A stretch of 64,000 nt of DNA from contig NC_058189.1 of NCBI RefSeq assembly GCF_907165205.1, positions 59,327,315 to 59,391,314 on the forward strand, read 5' to 3'. Source of the stretch: Coccinella septempunctata (taxonomy: Eukaryota > Arthropoda > Insecta > Coleoptera > Coccinellidae). The translations under genes were made by a program, and so were the position numbers. The notes below the pieces were generated by a model, which was given only the letters and a program-made list of their open reading frames with translations, had not been told where the DNA came from and made no database searches. This document shows, one piece after another, positions 21,816 to 33,859 of the stretch (positions are counted from its first letter, which is position 1; every line of letters begins with the position of its first letter).

Positions 21816-22484
21816 AAAATCGTCTACGATTAACAGCTATTTAATCAGTAGTGAAGGAAACCTGTGGAATTAATGGATTTTATTGATACTTACACGTAAA
21901 ATTTCAAGCGTTCAGATTGAAAGAGCTACATTTCTCCAGCCCCATAGCCTATCGACAAAAGGCCTCCGTGAAAAGCATAAAACCCAGGCCGAGGCCTTCA
22001 CATGGAGTGCTTATAAAAACAAATACCTGAGCCCGGCATGAAAAGAATCGATAATGACTAGCGTTTTATTACGGCTTTGTTTGCCATCTCATCGACCGAA
22101 TTATCTATCTATAGTGCATGCTTTTTCTACCGCAGCACACCCTTAACCCTTCCGTAGGTCTGGGGTAGCAAATAAATCTCTTCAACATACACGAAGGCAA
22201 ACCTCCTTTTGTGTACCTAATAATAAAATACATTTTTCTTTTTCACTGGAGCATGGTTTATATCATATTTTCAGAATATGTTAAAAGGGTAGGTACCCCG
22301 AGATTGTACGGAGGGTAAACCATTTCCGAAGAAGGGTTGAATCTGCCGTATGCATTATCATGCATATGCAAAACGACGGTTGGGGTTTTTAAATGGAAAA
22401 GTGCCGTCATGTTTCGATCGGTGCGTTGTTTGAACTGAACTCGATTTTGAAATTGAATTTGGAATTTTTTCCTGATTTATGCAG
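21816..22484. other. Intergenic, no gene recognised
   Basis: No repeat boundary identified. The palindromic stretch GTATGCATTATCATGCATATG at 22348-22368 overlaps ATGCATATGCAAA, which is one base from the palindromic POU-dimer site ATGCATATGCAT. Suggestive only. Confidence 0.4.
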
Positions 22485-22725
22485 GGTGGTCCAGATCTTG
22501 ACCGAGAAATTTTAACCACGTATTCTACATCAAGAATAAGCCCTAGTTTGTCATATAAACATATGTCGTGAAATGTTTCCTCTCCGAGATACGGGGTGTT
22601 GAAATTATAGAAGAAAAAAAGTTTTTCATTAATAACTTTCAAACTGCTTGAAATATTTTTATGAAATTTGGGACATAGGTTTTGGGCGTCAAGGAGCACT
22701 TTTTGCATAATATCATTTCTTTTCT
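22485..22725. repeat. One end of a MITE-like repeat
   Basis: Starts GCAGGGTGGTCCAGATC in the style of insect MITE termini, followed by TCTCCGAGATACGGGGTG. No matching second end is seen, so this is probably a truncated copy. The open frame on the minus strand here has no domain. Confidence 0.4.
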
Positions 22726-22730
22726 ATTCT

Positions 22731-22795
22731 ACCAGTGGCGTCCGTACTGCAGCGAGACTGAATATTTTCAGAAAAAAAAATGATACGCCACTGGT
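22731..22795. repeat. 65-bp hairpin
   Basis: ACCAGTGGCGT and ACGCCACTGGT are perfect 11-bp arms around a loop of about 43 bases. Could be a minimal MITE remnant. Confidence 0.65.
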
Positions 22796-23173
22796 TTTTC
22801 CGACAATAAAAATTACTATTTAAATCCTTATTTAATTTGGAGCAAATTCGATTACTTGATTTTTTGCTGTACGAGGCACCGTTTCCGGTTACAAAAATAA
22901 AACACATTCTCATGCATGAAGAAATCGCCAAAATTTGTTATAGCAATAAAAAGCTTACTACGGTTTTGTAGCAATTTTGTAAGATTAGATAAATTCAACA
23001 CACACCCAACACCTATTTTTACGGTAGAATAATGTATAACTTGTGTATTTCAAAAAAAACATTTCTAGGAGGAACCTGTGACTGTTATTCAAAAATATCG
23101 AAATAATTAAATATAAATTGACCTAGGAACTTAGTGGATATCATCGACCAGCATTGGTAAAACAAGATTTTTT

Positions 23174-23733
23174 ATACAGTGTGAGTCTTTGACTCGTACA
23201 ATAACAGAATAACTAGCTAAATATGTGAAACTCCACATTTATGGATGTTTTAAAGAGCATTCGGTCAAAGTAACCCAATATTACGAATTTCACAGATATT
23301 GTTTATTTTCAAACATCAAATTACTCTAAAACGGCGCATTATACAGGAAAATATGAAGAATAATTTTATTTCACAAAATGTTTAAATATTCATTGAATAG
23401 CGTCCAACTTGATTTCAAGACATGGGTTCTTTGAATTTTTGATATTTTTATGATACGTGATGGTCATAATGGGAAAACTGGAAGACGTGGGTGATATCTT
23501 GTGTTCGAAAGAGATTCATCAAATATGTAAATGAAAAACTATATTTTGAAATAATTTCAATTCGATAAAACCGTATGTGAGATAGAACTAAAAATAACAT
23601 TTTTTATGGTTTTTCAACAGCCTGTATCTTTTAAACCAAGCCGATTCGGAAAAAATGGTAAGGTAAAAAAGTGTTTTTTTTTTATCTCAAGAATGTACTG
23701 TTAAAATATTTGTACGAGTCAAAGACTCACCCA
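23174..23733 (-). repeat. Family A MITE with internal deletion
   Basis: Left end ACAGTGTGAGTCTTTGACTC, then a direct jump from GTACAATAAC to AGAATAACTAGCTAAAT (the usual 150-odd bases are missing). The remainder is intact to TTGTACGAGTCAAAGACTCA. Confidence 0.88.
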
Positions 23734-23864
23734 GTAGATGGTGTTGCAGAAAGTCTGAACATGATCCTATTTCTTTATTTCAAAGGCACCTTATTTTTCA
23801 TTCTATATTTTCACTCTCCTGAAAATTATCAGTCAGTGTTATCTGTTAACGCATACTTATTTCA

Positions 23865-24062
23865 ATTGATTTCTTTTTGAATTACAATTGATATTTCCTG
23901 AAATACAATTGACGATTTCTGAAATGAATCTGATTGATCTGAATTACAAATGACGATTACTGAAATTGAATTAACTGATTTTTTCTGAAATAAACTTGAC
24001 TTATCCAGAATACAAGTTTTCTTTTCTGAATTTCAATTGAATATTTCTGAATTACAACTGGA
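23865..24062. repeat. Degenerate tandem repeat, TTTCTGAA/ACAATTGA motif
   Basis: Irregular repetition of pieces such as GAATTACAATTGA, GAAATACAATTGACG, GAATTACAAATGACG, TTTCAATTGAATA and GAATTACAACTGG. The period varies, so this is an old decayed array. Confidence 0.5.
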
Positions 24063-24518
24063 AAAGGTGTAAAAACCAAAAAATTCAATGAATTCTGTGT
24101 TCAGAAACCATTATTTCAGCGCCAAGTATTGGTTGTCTACTTGATTTTACTTCAATAAAATTCTCAAGAATTCTGAGATAAGTAATTCTCAATTTTTCCA
24201 AATTCGAAATGCATCAGTGGTACCTGAATTCAAAAAAGAAGTGAGTCAGAAGAAGCATTCACTCACATAACACTTCACATTGGAATTACATTCCTCAACA
24301 ATTCATAGAGGGATCACTAAACTTCTATTTGTTTATTGTCCATATGTTTATTTTGATCAGATATTAGAGTATATGTTCACTTGATATTTTTGTTTTTTTT
24401 TTTAGTAGGTAAAGATTGAAGAAATGAAGAGTTTCATAGAAACAAATTTTTTGTTACATTTATTCAATTATTGTCAATTCATAACAAACTTGTGCGTTCA
24501 AACGAGAAGAAACAGTTT

Positions 24519-24641
24519 CTGAAACTTTTTAGGGTTTTCACTCCCAATTTTTTAATTGATTTTGTTCCAGAGATTGGGAGTGAAAACCCTAAAAAGTTTC
24601 AGGAAATGCAGAATCATCCCAGAACGAATTTTAATCGATAT
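24519..24641. repeat. Perfect 30-bp-arm hairpin and flanking homology
   Basis: The arm at 24519-24548 (CTGAAACTTTTTAGGG..) and its exact complement at 24573-24602 enclose a 24-base loop. The next 39 bases (GCAGAATCATCCCAG to ATCGATATC) match the start of the insertion at 21369, inverted. This is a shortened member of the same family with both arms kept identical. Confidence 0.85.
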
Positions 24642-24699
24642 CTGAGAAAAAGCAGGTTCAACAACAAATACCACGTGGCTTTTTATATCATCTGAAAGC

Positions 24700-25158
24700 C
24701 TACTACAAATACATAGTTCATCCATTCAGAGGGCAAGGTTTGATGAAGTAAAAAAATATGATGAAAACAACTTGAAATATCCCAGTTTTTCCTTAAAGAA
24801 CACATATAAAGATATTCCATATAACTTAACAAAAACTACGAGTAAGGTGAATATCACCAGGCCATCTCACAAGACCACATTAAGAGGAAATAGTGTTGAA
24901 TGTATAGCAATAACATTGTTCAATACTTTGTCTTCCCATATTAGGAAACTTTCCTGCCGCACTAGGTACAGAAAATCTTTATATAGTTTGGTCTTGAATT
25001 GTGAACCATATAATGTAGATGAGTTTAAAGAATTTTTTAAAAACTATGATATTATGTATTCTATGATGACTTGTCCCATTTTTGCAATTTTTGTAATTTT
25101 TATAATTTTTGTAGTTTTTTGGGATAAATAGATATTATTACTATTACTATTACTATTC
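24700..25158 (+). pseudogene. LINE 3' end: C-terminal tail and microsatellite tail
   Basis: The open frame up to the stop at 25129-25131 contains AITLFNTLSSHIRKL followed by YRKSLYSLVL and PYNVDEFKEFF. I recognise this as the pattern at the very C-terminus of CR1/Jockey-like LINE reverse transcriptases (AIKLFNSLP..IK ... L ... Y.VDEF). Directly after the stop is an imperfect (ATTACT)n run, 25133-25157, and many LINEs of this group end in a short microsatellite. The reverse transcriptase core is missing (5' truncation). The terminal FAIFVIFIIFVVF stretch is probably read-through into low-complexity DNA. Host-gene origin cannot be excluded. Confidence 0.5.
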
Positions 25159-26125
25159 GTGACCCCTATTAATTGTTGAGCCGTGGATGAACGTTTTTAC
25201 GGAGTTCTTCGAGCTATTCCATAATTTATTCCAAAGAGACAAATGAGTTGAAATAAAGCAGCAAAATTGTATCGTAAAGCGAAAAAACTGTATACAGCAA
25301 TTCTCCGCGTGATAATTGCGAAGTTGTATCATAAACAACCGACTTCCCAAAGTTACGACCAGAAGTCCTTGTCCAAATAGCTGGTATATTATTGACGGCC
25401 GCATCCCGGCTTCATTTGCATAAAACCACAATTTGCAGATGGACAAATGCCTTTATTATTCATTATCGCAATTATTACCCACTTCCGTTGCTGTAACGTC
25501 GCTTTGTTTCTCGGAAAAACTCAGAAATACACTCACACTAGAGCCGTTTATCAAAATAATAACGCTACTGCTCGTAATTATTCGAATTGCATCGCACATA
25601 GCCTGAAGATTTAATTAGTCGAAAGAGGTAAACAGGATGCATCATCATGTATGTGGTAGAGCCTGTACAGCTGACAGTACGACATGTTCATTAACTTCCA
25701 CAACTCGCGATAAATAAGCTGCTGTGGAAGCTCCCGTTTCGTGTTTTCCTTCGTTCCCAAGTTATCCGATGGGAATGACTTATAACCATTTCATTACGAG
25801 AGTTTTGCCACACCTAGATTTGAATTTCTACAGAAACACTCAGTTAATGACATGACAATTGAGATCTATGAAGAAATCTTATCCCTAATAGGTCATCACC
25901 CCTTCTTTAATTCTTATAACTTGGATGGTTAATCAGAACACACAATATTTATAGTGAACTTCTTTCAATTAGGGGTCGACGAAACAAGAATTCTTGTCTT
26001 GATGTCAAACATCTTGTCTTGTCCTTAGAAAAAGTCAGGAAATCTTGTCTTGACCTCTTCTTGACATATTAAAGGCTAGTTTCATAATCAAACCTAATAG
26101 TTGGGGAGCCGACGATGCTAAATCG
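25159..26125. other. Intergenic, no gene recognised
   Basis: Contains three TCTTGTCTTG motifs between 25996 and 26065 and an ATTTGCAT at about 25414. Nothing stronger seen. Confidence 0.45.
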
Positions 26126-26271
26126 GAATTTACTCGAGCGTCGTGGAGACCTAGTGAATTCTGAAGATTAGATGGTAGAAAGAAAAAAAGGTTCTATGAT
26201 GTATGCACTTTCAGCGGTGGGGAAAGCGTCTGCAGGGTCTCAAAGATGTAAAAAAAATCGTCAGGTTTACA

Positions 26272-27405
26272 TACTCGAGCGTGACAGATTAAGGTAGTAT
26301 ATGCCCTACGTGTCTCTGATAATGAATTCATGCTTATCTGACAGTTTGCGCGGAGAGAATGACAGTACGGAAGAGTTGAAAATGGTAAAACAAAAATTTC
26401 CAGCGTATCAGATTTTTGGAGGATATGTTAATTGGACCCAAAGGAAGCTACTTTTCAAGGGACTGACAATTTGGACGTGACGCAAGGTCACAGCGGTCCT
26501 TTGAAAATGTGAAAAAAAATCGTTACTTGTACATACTCGAGCGTGTCAGATTTTCATACAGATGGTTGATCTCGGTGTTGTAGACGTGTTGACCCATTAA
26601 TCTGACACTAATCAGGGGGAGTTTTCTTAATCTGACACTTTGAAGATGATAAAAATGCTTTTTCTTCAAATATTCCCCTGCCGGTACCTCTAATTGTTTT
26701 TGTATTCATTATGAAAGTTGTAGATAATAAAATTATACATAACTTTTGTCTGAAGCACTTTTACATACTCTTAACCATTCTTGAGTTAGAGGGCGATAAG
26801 GGCGAGGAGCTTAGCCACACATGCGAAAGGGCAAGGTCAATGTTGAATCAGAGTCTAATCTACATTTGTCAAAATGACAAGGTATTTCTATGATGACAAT
26901 TTTGAAATTAGTCTCTGACTGAACCTTAGAATGTACTATTTTCCAACGAGTGAATTTTCGCTTCAGCATGTATAGCTGAACACCTCGCATTAATCGCATA
27001 TATCTCAAGAGCGTTTGAACATAGAAAATATTGCTTAGGACATAATTTGTAGAAAATGTTGTACTCTACAATTTTTATAATGAATGCGAAAAAGATTTGA
27101 AGCCAAGGGGAGGAGATAATCCAAAAAAACTGATTTTTATGACCTTTATGGCCAATTTTTATTGTTTCGGCTTGCTTAAACTGTCAGATTATATTTCTTC
27201 CGTTATTCTTGAATCATTAGCTTCAAAATAAGAAAAAACGCCACCGCGCTTGAGAATGTACAAGTGACGTTTTTGTTTTTGCAACTTTGGCACCCTCCCA
27301 CACATTTTCGACACGCTGAAATTGTCAGATTAATAGAATATATACTTTTCAACATGTAATTAACCACATCTTATTAACCATATCTTAATCTGACACGCTC
27401 GAGTA
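26272..27405. mobile_element. TIR element with CTCGAGCGTGTCAGATTA ends
   Basis: The left end, TACTCGAGCGTGACAGATTA, and the complement of TACTCGAGCGTGTCAGATTA at the right match over 22 bp with one mismatch. The same motif also occurs in direct orientation at 26538 (with about 50 bp of shared upstream context, repeating 26220-26290 at 26485-26555) and inverted again at 28286-28304. Further TCAGATTA/TAATCTGACA pieces are scattered inside. The true unit could therefore be a larger composite. No ORF. Confidence 0.6.
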
Positions 27406-27458
27406 CAATGAGGGTTTTTTCCTTACTATTCTGACAAGCTCTCTTAGACAATTTCCCC

Positions 27459-28224
27459 TATACCGGGTGTCCCAGAGCTTTTAGGCCAGCAGATATCTCA
27501 GTTACCTGCGGAAAAAAAAAATTGAAAAAAATACTTGTCGTAGGAGACCATACGCTCTTTCATGCAGCATAGCAAAATCCACCCCCTGACAAACAACCCC
27601 TGAGAAACAACCCCTAACTTTTGTTTTTCAAATGGCACCCCCATGTTTGTTTGGCTTCAACTGACAGCTCTTTTTAATTCTCAATCAATGATATATCATA
27701 ATATGTAGGTAGTTGTAAAGATAGTCACTCGATAAAATTGAATTCGTTAGTGGGTACTGTTAATTGGACTGATCGAATTAGTCCACATTGTTGTAGTTGT
27801 TGTCATCCAGATACCGTAGGAATAAAACACAGCACAAAAAGTTCTAACATTTTATTGACTCTTTTTTTTCAACATCCACTTTTTCTTGTCTCTACAATGT
27901 GGACTAATTCGATCAGTCCAATTAACAGTACCCACTAACGAATTCAATTTTATCGAGTGACTATCTTTACAACTACATATTATGATATATCATTGATTGA
28001 GAATTAAAAAGAGCTGTCAGTTGAAGCCAAACAAACATGGGGGTGCCATTTGAAAAACAAAAATTAGGGGTTGTTTCTCAGGGGTTGTTTGTCAGGGGGT
28101 GGATTTTGCTATGCTGCATGAAAGAGCGTATGGTCTCCTACGACAAGTATTTTTTTTTCAATTTTTTTTTTCCGCAGGTAACTGAGATATCTGCTGGCCT
28201 AAAAGCTCTGGGACACCCGGTATA
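27459..28224. mobile_element. 766-bp palindromic foldback element
   Basis: The left arm (27459-27791) is repeated almost perfectly as its complement at 27894-28224. The few differences are mainly in homopolymer lengths. The arms end in TATACCGGGTGTCCCAGAGC. The loop is 102 bp (27792-27893). Short open frames inside are consequences of the symmetry. Transcription through it would yield a long double-stranded hairpin RNA. Such arm identity indicates recent origin or ongoing correction. Confidence 0.92.
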
Positions 28225-28285
28225 CAGGTCTAATTTTTGGTAGAGGTACTCTAAAGGGTCCAAGGTATGTCTCCTTATCCTTATA

Positions 28286-28304
28286 TTAATCTGACACGCT
28301 CGAG
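28286..28304 (-). repeat. Solo TAATCTGACACGCTCGAG end motif
   Basis: Exact match to the right end of the element at 26272-27405, located 62 bp after the palindrome. The palindrome is therefore enclosed between two copies of this motif (27385 and 28286). Confidence 0.7.
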
Positions 28305-28345
28305 CAAATCCCGAATTTCCCTCTTCGGCTTCCCAACTATAAAGA

Positions 28346-28406
28346 CCCTTCAATTTTAAAGCTTCCTCCTAAAAATAATACTATAGGAAGCTTCAAAATT
28401 AAAGGG
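28346..28406. repeat. 61-bp hairpin
   Basis: CCCTTCAATTTTAAAGCTTC and its near-complement GAAGCTTCAAAATTAAAGGG form 22-bp arms with two mismatches. Not preceded by a coding region, so a terminator reading is not justified. Confidence 0.6.
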
Positions 28407-29883
28407 ATTTCAGGTTTGATCATGAAAATGGAAGTGATTTAGCCAGTACTCAATACTTGATGAAAATAATCCATAACTAAACTGAGGAAACTGAAGTAAA
28501 TGATTTCCAATTGAATGAGTTTCAGATTTTAGAGTTCTCTTGTATTGAAAATGTGTGTTTTTAATATAACTATTGGACCATTGATCGATATTCAGGTCAG
28601 CTATAAAAGGAATGACAACTGCTGTTGAAGTTAGATCGGACTGGCAGCACACCACACTAAATTTTTTTGAGAATGAAGTGATGTTTAAATTTAAAAAAAT
28701 ATTGGGTTTTGGCTGCTCCTATCTCATATTCTGAGATTAATCCACGCTTGAGAAAAATTTGATTCAGCTTACCAATGAATTTGTTGATGAACCCCTGTCA
28801 GAAGGGCATCCTACATCTTCAATTTTCTAATAACGCTGCAATCTATATGGAAACAAATTGATGTCTTCTTTCAGAGGGAGCTAATGTCATCACATTTTCA
28901 AAATTCTTGATTTAGTTCTAATTCACGAAAAACACTGACACATCGCGAAACAGTACTTTGGAAACTTGGGGAGATTAATAATCCGCAGCAGCATTAAGAT
29001 ACTCGATGCTGAAGTCACTGAACCAATATAAATAGAATATGGCTTTCTATTGTCTGCCCATTTCTGAAATGTCATTCAATCATAAATGCTTTTTGAAGGT
29101 AGAAAACCATCTTCATAATTTGCTGATAGTTTTGATAAAACAACAATCGAGAACACTAACTTGACAGTTTACGTGAAAAATGTTACACAGAATATCAACT
29201 TTCAAAATTCCATAGAATATTTGACGAATTTCATTGAAACATAGACATAGAGTCTCTATCTATGTATTGAAAGCACGTTGAGTGTTTTATGGTTATCCTG
29301 TCATTCTAAGTCATTCTCCACACTATGACCCTACAACCGCAATTCTCAAAACATTCTTGATTTAGACCAGCTCTATCGATATCAATGGATACAACATAAC
29401 TTCACCTGGAAGTGGAATAGGAGAATGCATTTCGTATAACGCCCCTATACTGAGTGGTGTCGACAGATTGTCAGGTTCTTTGAGAACTAGCCGACAGGTG
29501 CTGCGTTAAGAAATAGCTCGCACACATAGCTAAAGACCAGCGTTTCTGTGACATCTGAAAAAATATATTATTACCGGCCATTTCCGCCCAATAAATTGAC
29601 ACATCATTCAACTTCGTTATCGCAATCTCTGAGGGGAAACAGTCGTTAGAACATTAAAAAAATTCCGATTTCATCGAGACCGACAGATGGCCTACTGCGT
29701 GTGTGTGTGTATTTCGAAGGTGTCGCTAAGTCCGATGACAAATTCGAAATTAATTACCATCTGGCTCCTCAATTTGATATCTCCGACTAGGAATTGGGAA
29801 ATAAGGAAACACATTGCTTGATATTTCCAAAATTATTACAGGGCAGTATTTGAATCACTCAATAACGAAGCAACAGTTATGTT
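28407..29883. other. Intergenic, A/T-rich
   Basis: No gene. A mini-palindrome, CATAGACATAGAG / CTCTATCTATG, at about 29245-29269 resembles two head-to-head ends of the 244-bp MITE at 9663. A short GT microsatellite lies at about 29698-29713. Confidence 0.45.
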
Positions 29884-30497
29884 ATACAGGGTGAGTCAAA
29901 TATTTCAGCAATACATTCTTGAGGTCAGAAGAAACACTTTTTTCCATACCATTTGTTCCGATACGGCCTTATTAAAAGATATGGCCATTTTAAGTTTTCA
30001 TAATGAGCTGTGCCACCCCTGGAAAAACTAAATTCCCTTCAGAATAAAACCCAATTTTTCAAATTTTTTAATTTTAGAACATCAAATTACAAAAGTGCAC
30101 ATTATACGAGAAAATATGAGAAATTTTTTATTCTACAAAACGTCCAAATATTTATCAGATAGCGACCAACTTAGTTTCAAGAGTTGGGTTCTTTGAATTT
30201 AGGGTATTTTATGGTACATAATGGTCATAATGAGGAAACTCGAAGACATGGGTTATCTCTTGTGTTCGAAAAAGGTGCATCGAATAAATGAAAAACTAAC
30301 TTCCAAAATTAATTTCATTCGATAAAACCGTTTGTGAAAAAAAACTAAAAATAACATTTTTTTGTGGGTTTTATCAGCCTGTATCTTAAACTCTTAAACC
30401 GAGCCGATTCAGAAATATTGGTGACATAAAAAAGTGTTTCTTTTGACCTCAAGAATCTATTGTTAAAATATTTGTATGAGTCAAAGACTCATCCTTT
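29884..30497 (-). repeat. Family A MITE
   Basis: TACAGGGTGAGTCAAATATT (terminus with a 12-base deletion of TTTGACTCGTAC) through TGAGCTGTGCCACCCCTGG to TTTGTATGAGTCAAAGACTC. The segment with the AACAGAGTTG motif is reduced. Confidence 0.87.
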
Positions 30498-32639
30498 ATA
30501 CTGCTCCACAAATGTTGGAAGTTCAGGACTTCTTGAAAGTTTTCATGAAACAAAGGTAATTTTGGGCGTCCACTTCTTAATCTTTCATTCACGTTTGCAT
30601 TTTCCCGATATCGATTAAACAAAATTCGCAAAATCTCTCTGATGTTAATGTTTCAAAGTTGATTTTTACTACGTAAAACAATAACCGATCCAAAATTCTT
30701 ATAAGCGCAAAGGGAAAGAACTTGCTCAAAACTGAAAAAGTTATAAAACGATTAACAAAACAAAACATGTATTTATGAGAGATTAAACAATTGTTTTCTC
30801 TTAAACTTTTGAAACGGTCACAAAATTTCTGTACTTGCTTAACTTTCGCTTGTTGCTTCATATTTTCTAATCATTATACGGAAAAATAAACTCTGAAATA
30901 AATACGAAATAAATCTTTTTTCTGCCTTGACACAATCTCGAGAAGTAACAAGTCAGGTTATAAATAAAGGTAGCAAACGAACCGGATAAAAAAAGCGATT
31001 GATATCAGCAAGTATTCAGATGCAGTATTCTTGTAACTCTTGTTGTTGAGATAGAAATCAAGACATTTTGCTACCACCTATTACTTTCGATTCTGTTTGC
31101 TGATAATGTTGAGATCAAGAGGATAATGTAGGAAGACTAACAACCTGACACCTAGCTTAATCAGTTTGCGGACAAGGAGCAAGGTGATAAATCTATTTAT
31201 TGCGAAATGTGTTGACTGAAATGAAACTTAATAGTTTACTTCATTGATTTGTATTCTGAAACAATTCTCAATAGTGTAGTTAAGATTAACATTGTTTGAA
31301 AAAGATAAATTATTGGCTGAGAAAAGGACCTCGAAATACAAAAATTAGATGGAGAATGGCGAATTTTTCTGTCCGAGTCTTATCACAATTGAGTACTGCC
31401 CTAATTTCTGTTTCTGTATTTCTCTCATTAACCTAAGTATATCGAAAGTTACAAGACATATTTTCATGGTAATTTTTCTCTGATTTTCATTCTAGAAAGC
31501 TTATGGCGGTAAAAAACGATATGCCCAATTCTCAATATTTTCTTGTAAGTTCTATCACTACACAATGTATCACAAAACCATCTTTAGCTGCAGAAAGTTG
31601 TTTCTTCATCGAATTAATCTGAAAATATGCGAAATTCTGCTTCGAAAATTAAAATTGAATACAGGCACTTCATTAAAAACATCCAGGTATCGAGAACAGT
31701 AACCCTCTCTCACAGATGTCGTCCGCCCTGCCCTAATGAAAACCTGAATTTTTAATTTAAGGGTGTAATGATCAACCATCCCCACCAGGCAGTCCAAACC
31801 CCTTCCCGGAGCAAGGGTTGGATCCTTACCATACGCAATATTATAATATCAGTGTTGTATCTTTACCTACGGAGAATAACATAAAAAAATCTCGGCATGT
31901 TGTAGTTGTGAGTGTAATATGTACAGTGAAGGGAAGTTTTGGGAAGCAAAAGTGAAATCATGAAAATAGGAAATATGAGTGTTGACTTTATGCTGAGGTT
32001 TGTTTATAATACTGGACTATTGAAAATACCCTTAGTTCTGTTGCTGTCGAATTATGATAGAAGTTCTAAAACTTTTCCACGAATAATAAAACACATTCTT
32101 TTCAGAGAAAATTGTTACTTTCAAATAGCTCTAACACAACCAGAAAATTTTCCATTCGTCTTTTCGTGTACATGCTATAATTACCGTGAATTTTACTCAA
32201 TTTTAAAAAGTATACCTCATTAAGTATGTCATTGCGATATGAATATTTTATGTTTACTTTCCATACTTTCATTATATATAACTCATGGTAGGTTTTTTCC
32301 AGTAGGATGCTATGAGGCAAAAAAGATTAGTGGTTTTCTTTTATGAATAATATATAAACAATGAATGGAAAATTTGTGACATTAATAAAAAAGATAAATT
32401 ATTTCTCATTCGAATAATAATAATATGTTAGTTGTCAAGCGAGAGGGCATTTTTTGAAATTTATTGCTTAAGTAGTAGTAATTATCTGCTAATAATGGAT
32501 TAAGGTATTTTGTATAAGGAGCGTTCGAAAAAATTCGGCATTAACTAGGAATTTCGAAGGTTGTATCCAAAAATATTTATTTTATTATTTTATTTTTTTC
32601 TTCAATGATCCGGATTTTCGGCTGGTACAAAATTATCAC
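30498..32639. other. Intergenic, A/T-rich
   Basis: Several short open frames (for example minus 30589-30861 and plus 31939-32223) lack domains and have A/T-driven composition. I cannot support a gene. Confidence 0.5.
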
Positions 32640-33316
32640 CCTCAGGATGAGTTTTTGACTAGTATGGATATTTCAACAGTAGATTCTTGAGGTCAAGAGA
32701 AACACTTTTTTTCTATACCATTTTTTCCGATTCGGCCCTGATAAAAAGATACAGCCATTTTAAGTTTTCATAATGAGCTATATGCCACTCCTGGGGAAAT
32801 TACCTTAAGAATAACTAGCTCAATCTGTGGCACTACACATCTAGTGGATCTTTAAAACAGAGTTGTATTTACCAAAATACCCAAGTTTTCAAATTTCACA
32901 GACACTTTTTAATTTTTGAACATCAAATTACACGAAAACGGCGCATTATACGAGAAAATATGAGGAATACTTTTATTTTAATTCAAAAATTCATTAGATA
33001 GCGTCCAACGTAGTTTCAAGAATTGGGTTCATTGAGTTTTAAGTATTTTTATGGTACGTAATGAGAAAACGAAGACATGGGTGATATCTTGTGTTCGAAT
33101 AACTATAATCAAATAAGTGAAATACCTATACTATATTCCGAAATTCATTTCACTCGATAAAACCGTTTGTGAGATAACATTTTTCATGGTTGTTCAACAG
33201 CCTGTATCTTTTAAACCGAGCCGATTCGGAAAAAATGTTAAATGAAAAAAGTGTTTCTTTTGAACTCATGCATCTACTGTTTGAATATTTTTACAAGTCA
33301 AAGACTCAACCTGTAT
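32640..33316 (-). repeat. Family A MITE, near full length
   Basis: Starts CAGGATGAGTTTTTGACTAG and ends ATTTTTACAAGTCAAAGACT plus CAACCTGTA. Both about 115-bp inverted ends are present. Confidence 0.88.
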
Positions 33317-33658
33317 TTTTAAAATTGAACCTGGAAATGATGTTCAACCACACAGTGTCAACATTCAAATTTGAATACTAAGTACTTGAATTTTTTAATT
33401 CTCTTCTTTATACTAATTTCGTAAGCACCGAGTGGTAGAAGCAAGGGAGGATGATGAACATCTAGGGTTTCCAAATAGTCTAATTGTCCAAACCGCTGCG
33501 TCTTTCCAGCCGCGAGAGAACCAAAACGAAAGCAGAATAATCGGACAGCACCCGTTAACAAATTAGGCCTTGAACACCTATGAGAATTTTGAGATTTTTG
33601 GCTTTTATCAAATGTAAACAAATCCACCATCACAGAATGAACTCTCGCCTGTCATTTC

Positions 33659-33859
33659 TAAAGCCCGTTTGTAACAGCCGAGAATTCTCTACTAGAGAAT
33701 TTACTCGTGAATTCATACGCTGTGAATTCTCTGCAGTTACATACGTAGTTTCGGTAGAATTCACTGTTCAGTTTCATACAAAATAATCTCTCCCGCTTTC
33801 TTGCCAAAATTTTGTAGATAATTCTGCAGAGAATTCTCGGCTGTTGCAAACGGGCTTTA
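33659..33859. mobile_element. 201-bp MITE with 32-bp TIRs
   Basis: TAAAGCCCGTTTGTAACAGC and the complement of TAAAGCCCGTTTGCAACAGC match over 32 bp with one mismatch. TA at both outer edges could be a duplicated TA target. The interior repeats GAATTC several times (GAGAATTCTC, GTGAATTCTC, GTAGAATTCAC). Confidence 0.88.

Noticed and set aside
25989..26065. Repeated TCTTGTCTTG as a possible minisatellite
   Set aside because: Only three irregularly spaced copies; not enough to define a repeat unit.
27738..28353. Open frames on both strands within the palindrome
   Set aside because: They mirror each other because of the inverted arms and have low-complexity content.
28346..28406. Hairpin considered as a transcription terminator
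   Set aside because: Eukaryotic context and no gene upstream; recorded only as a hairpin repeat.
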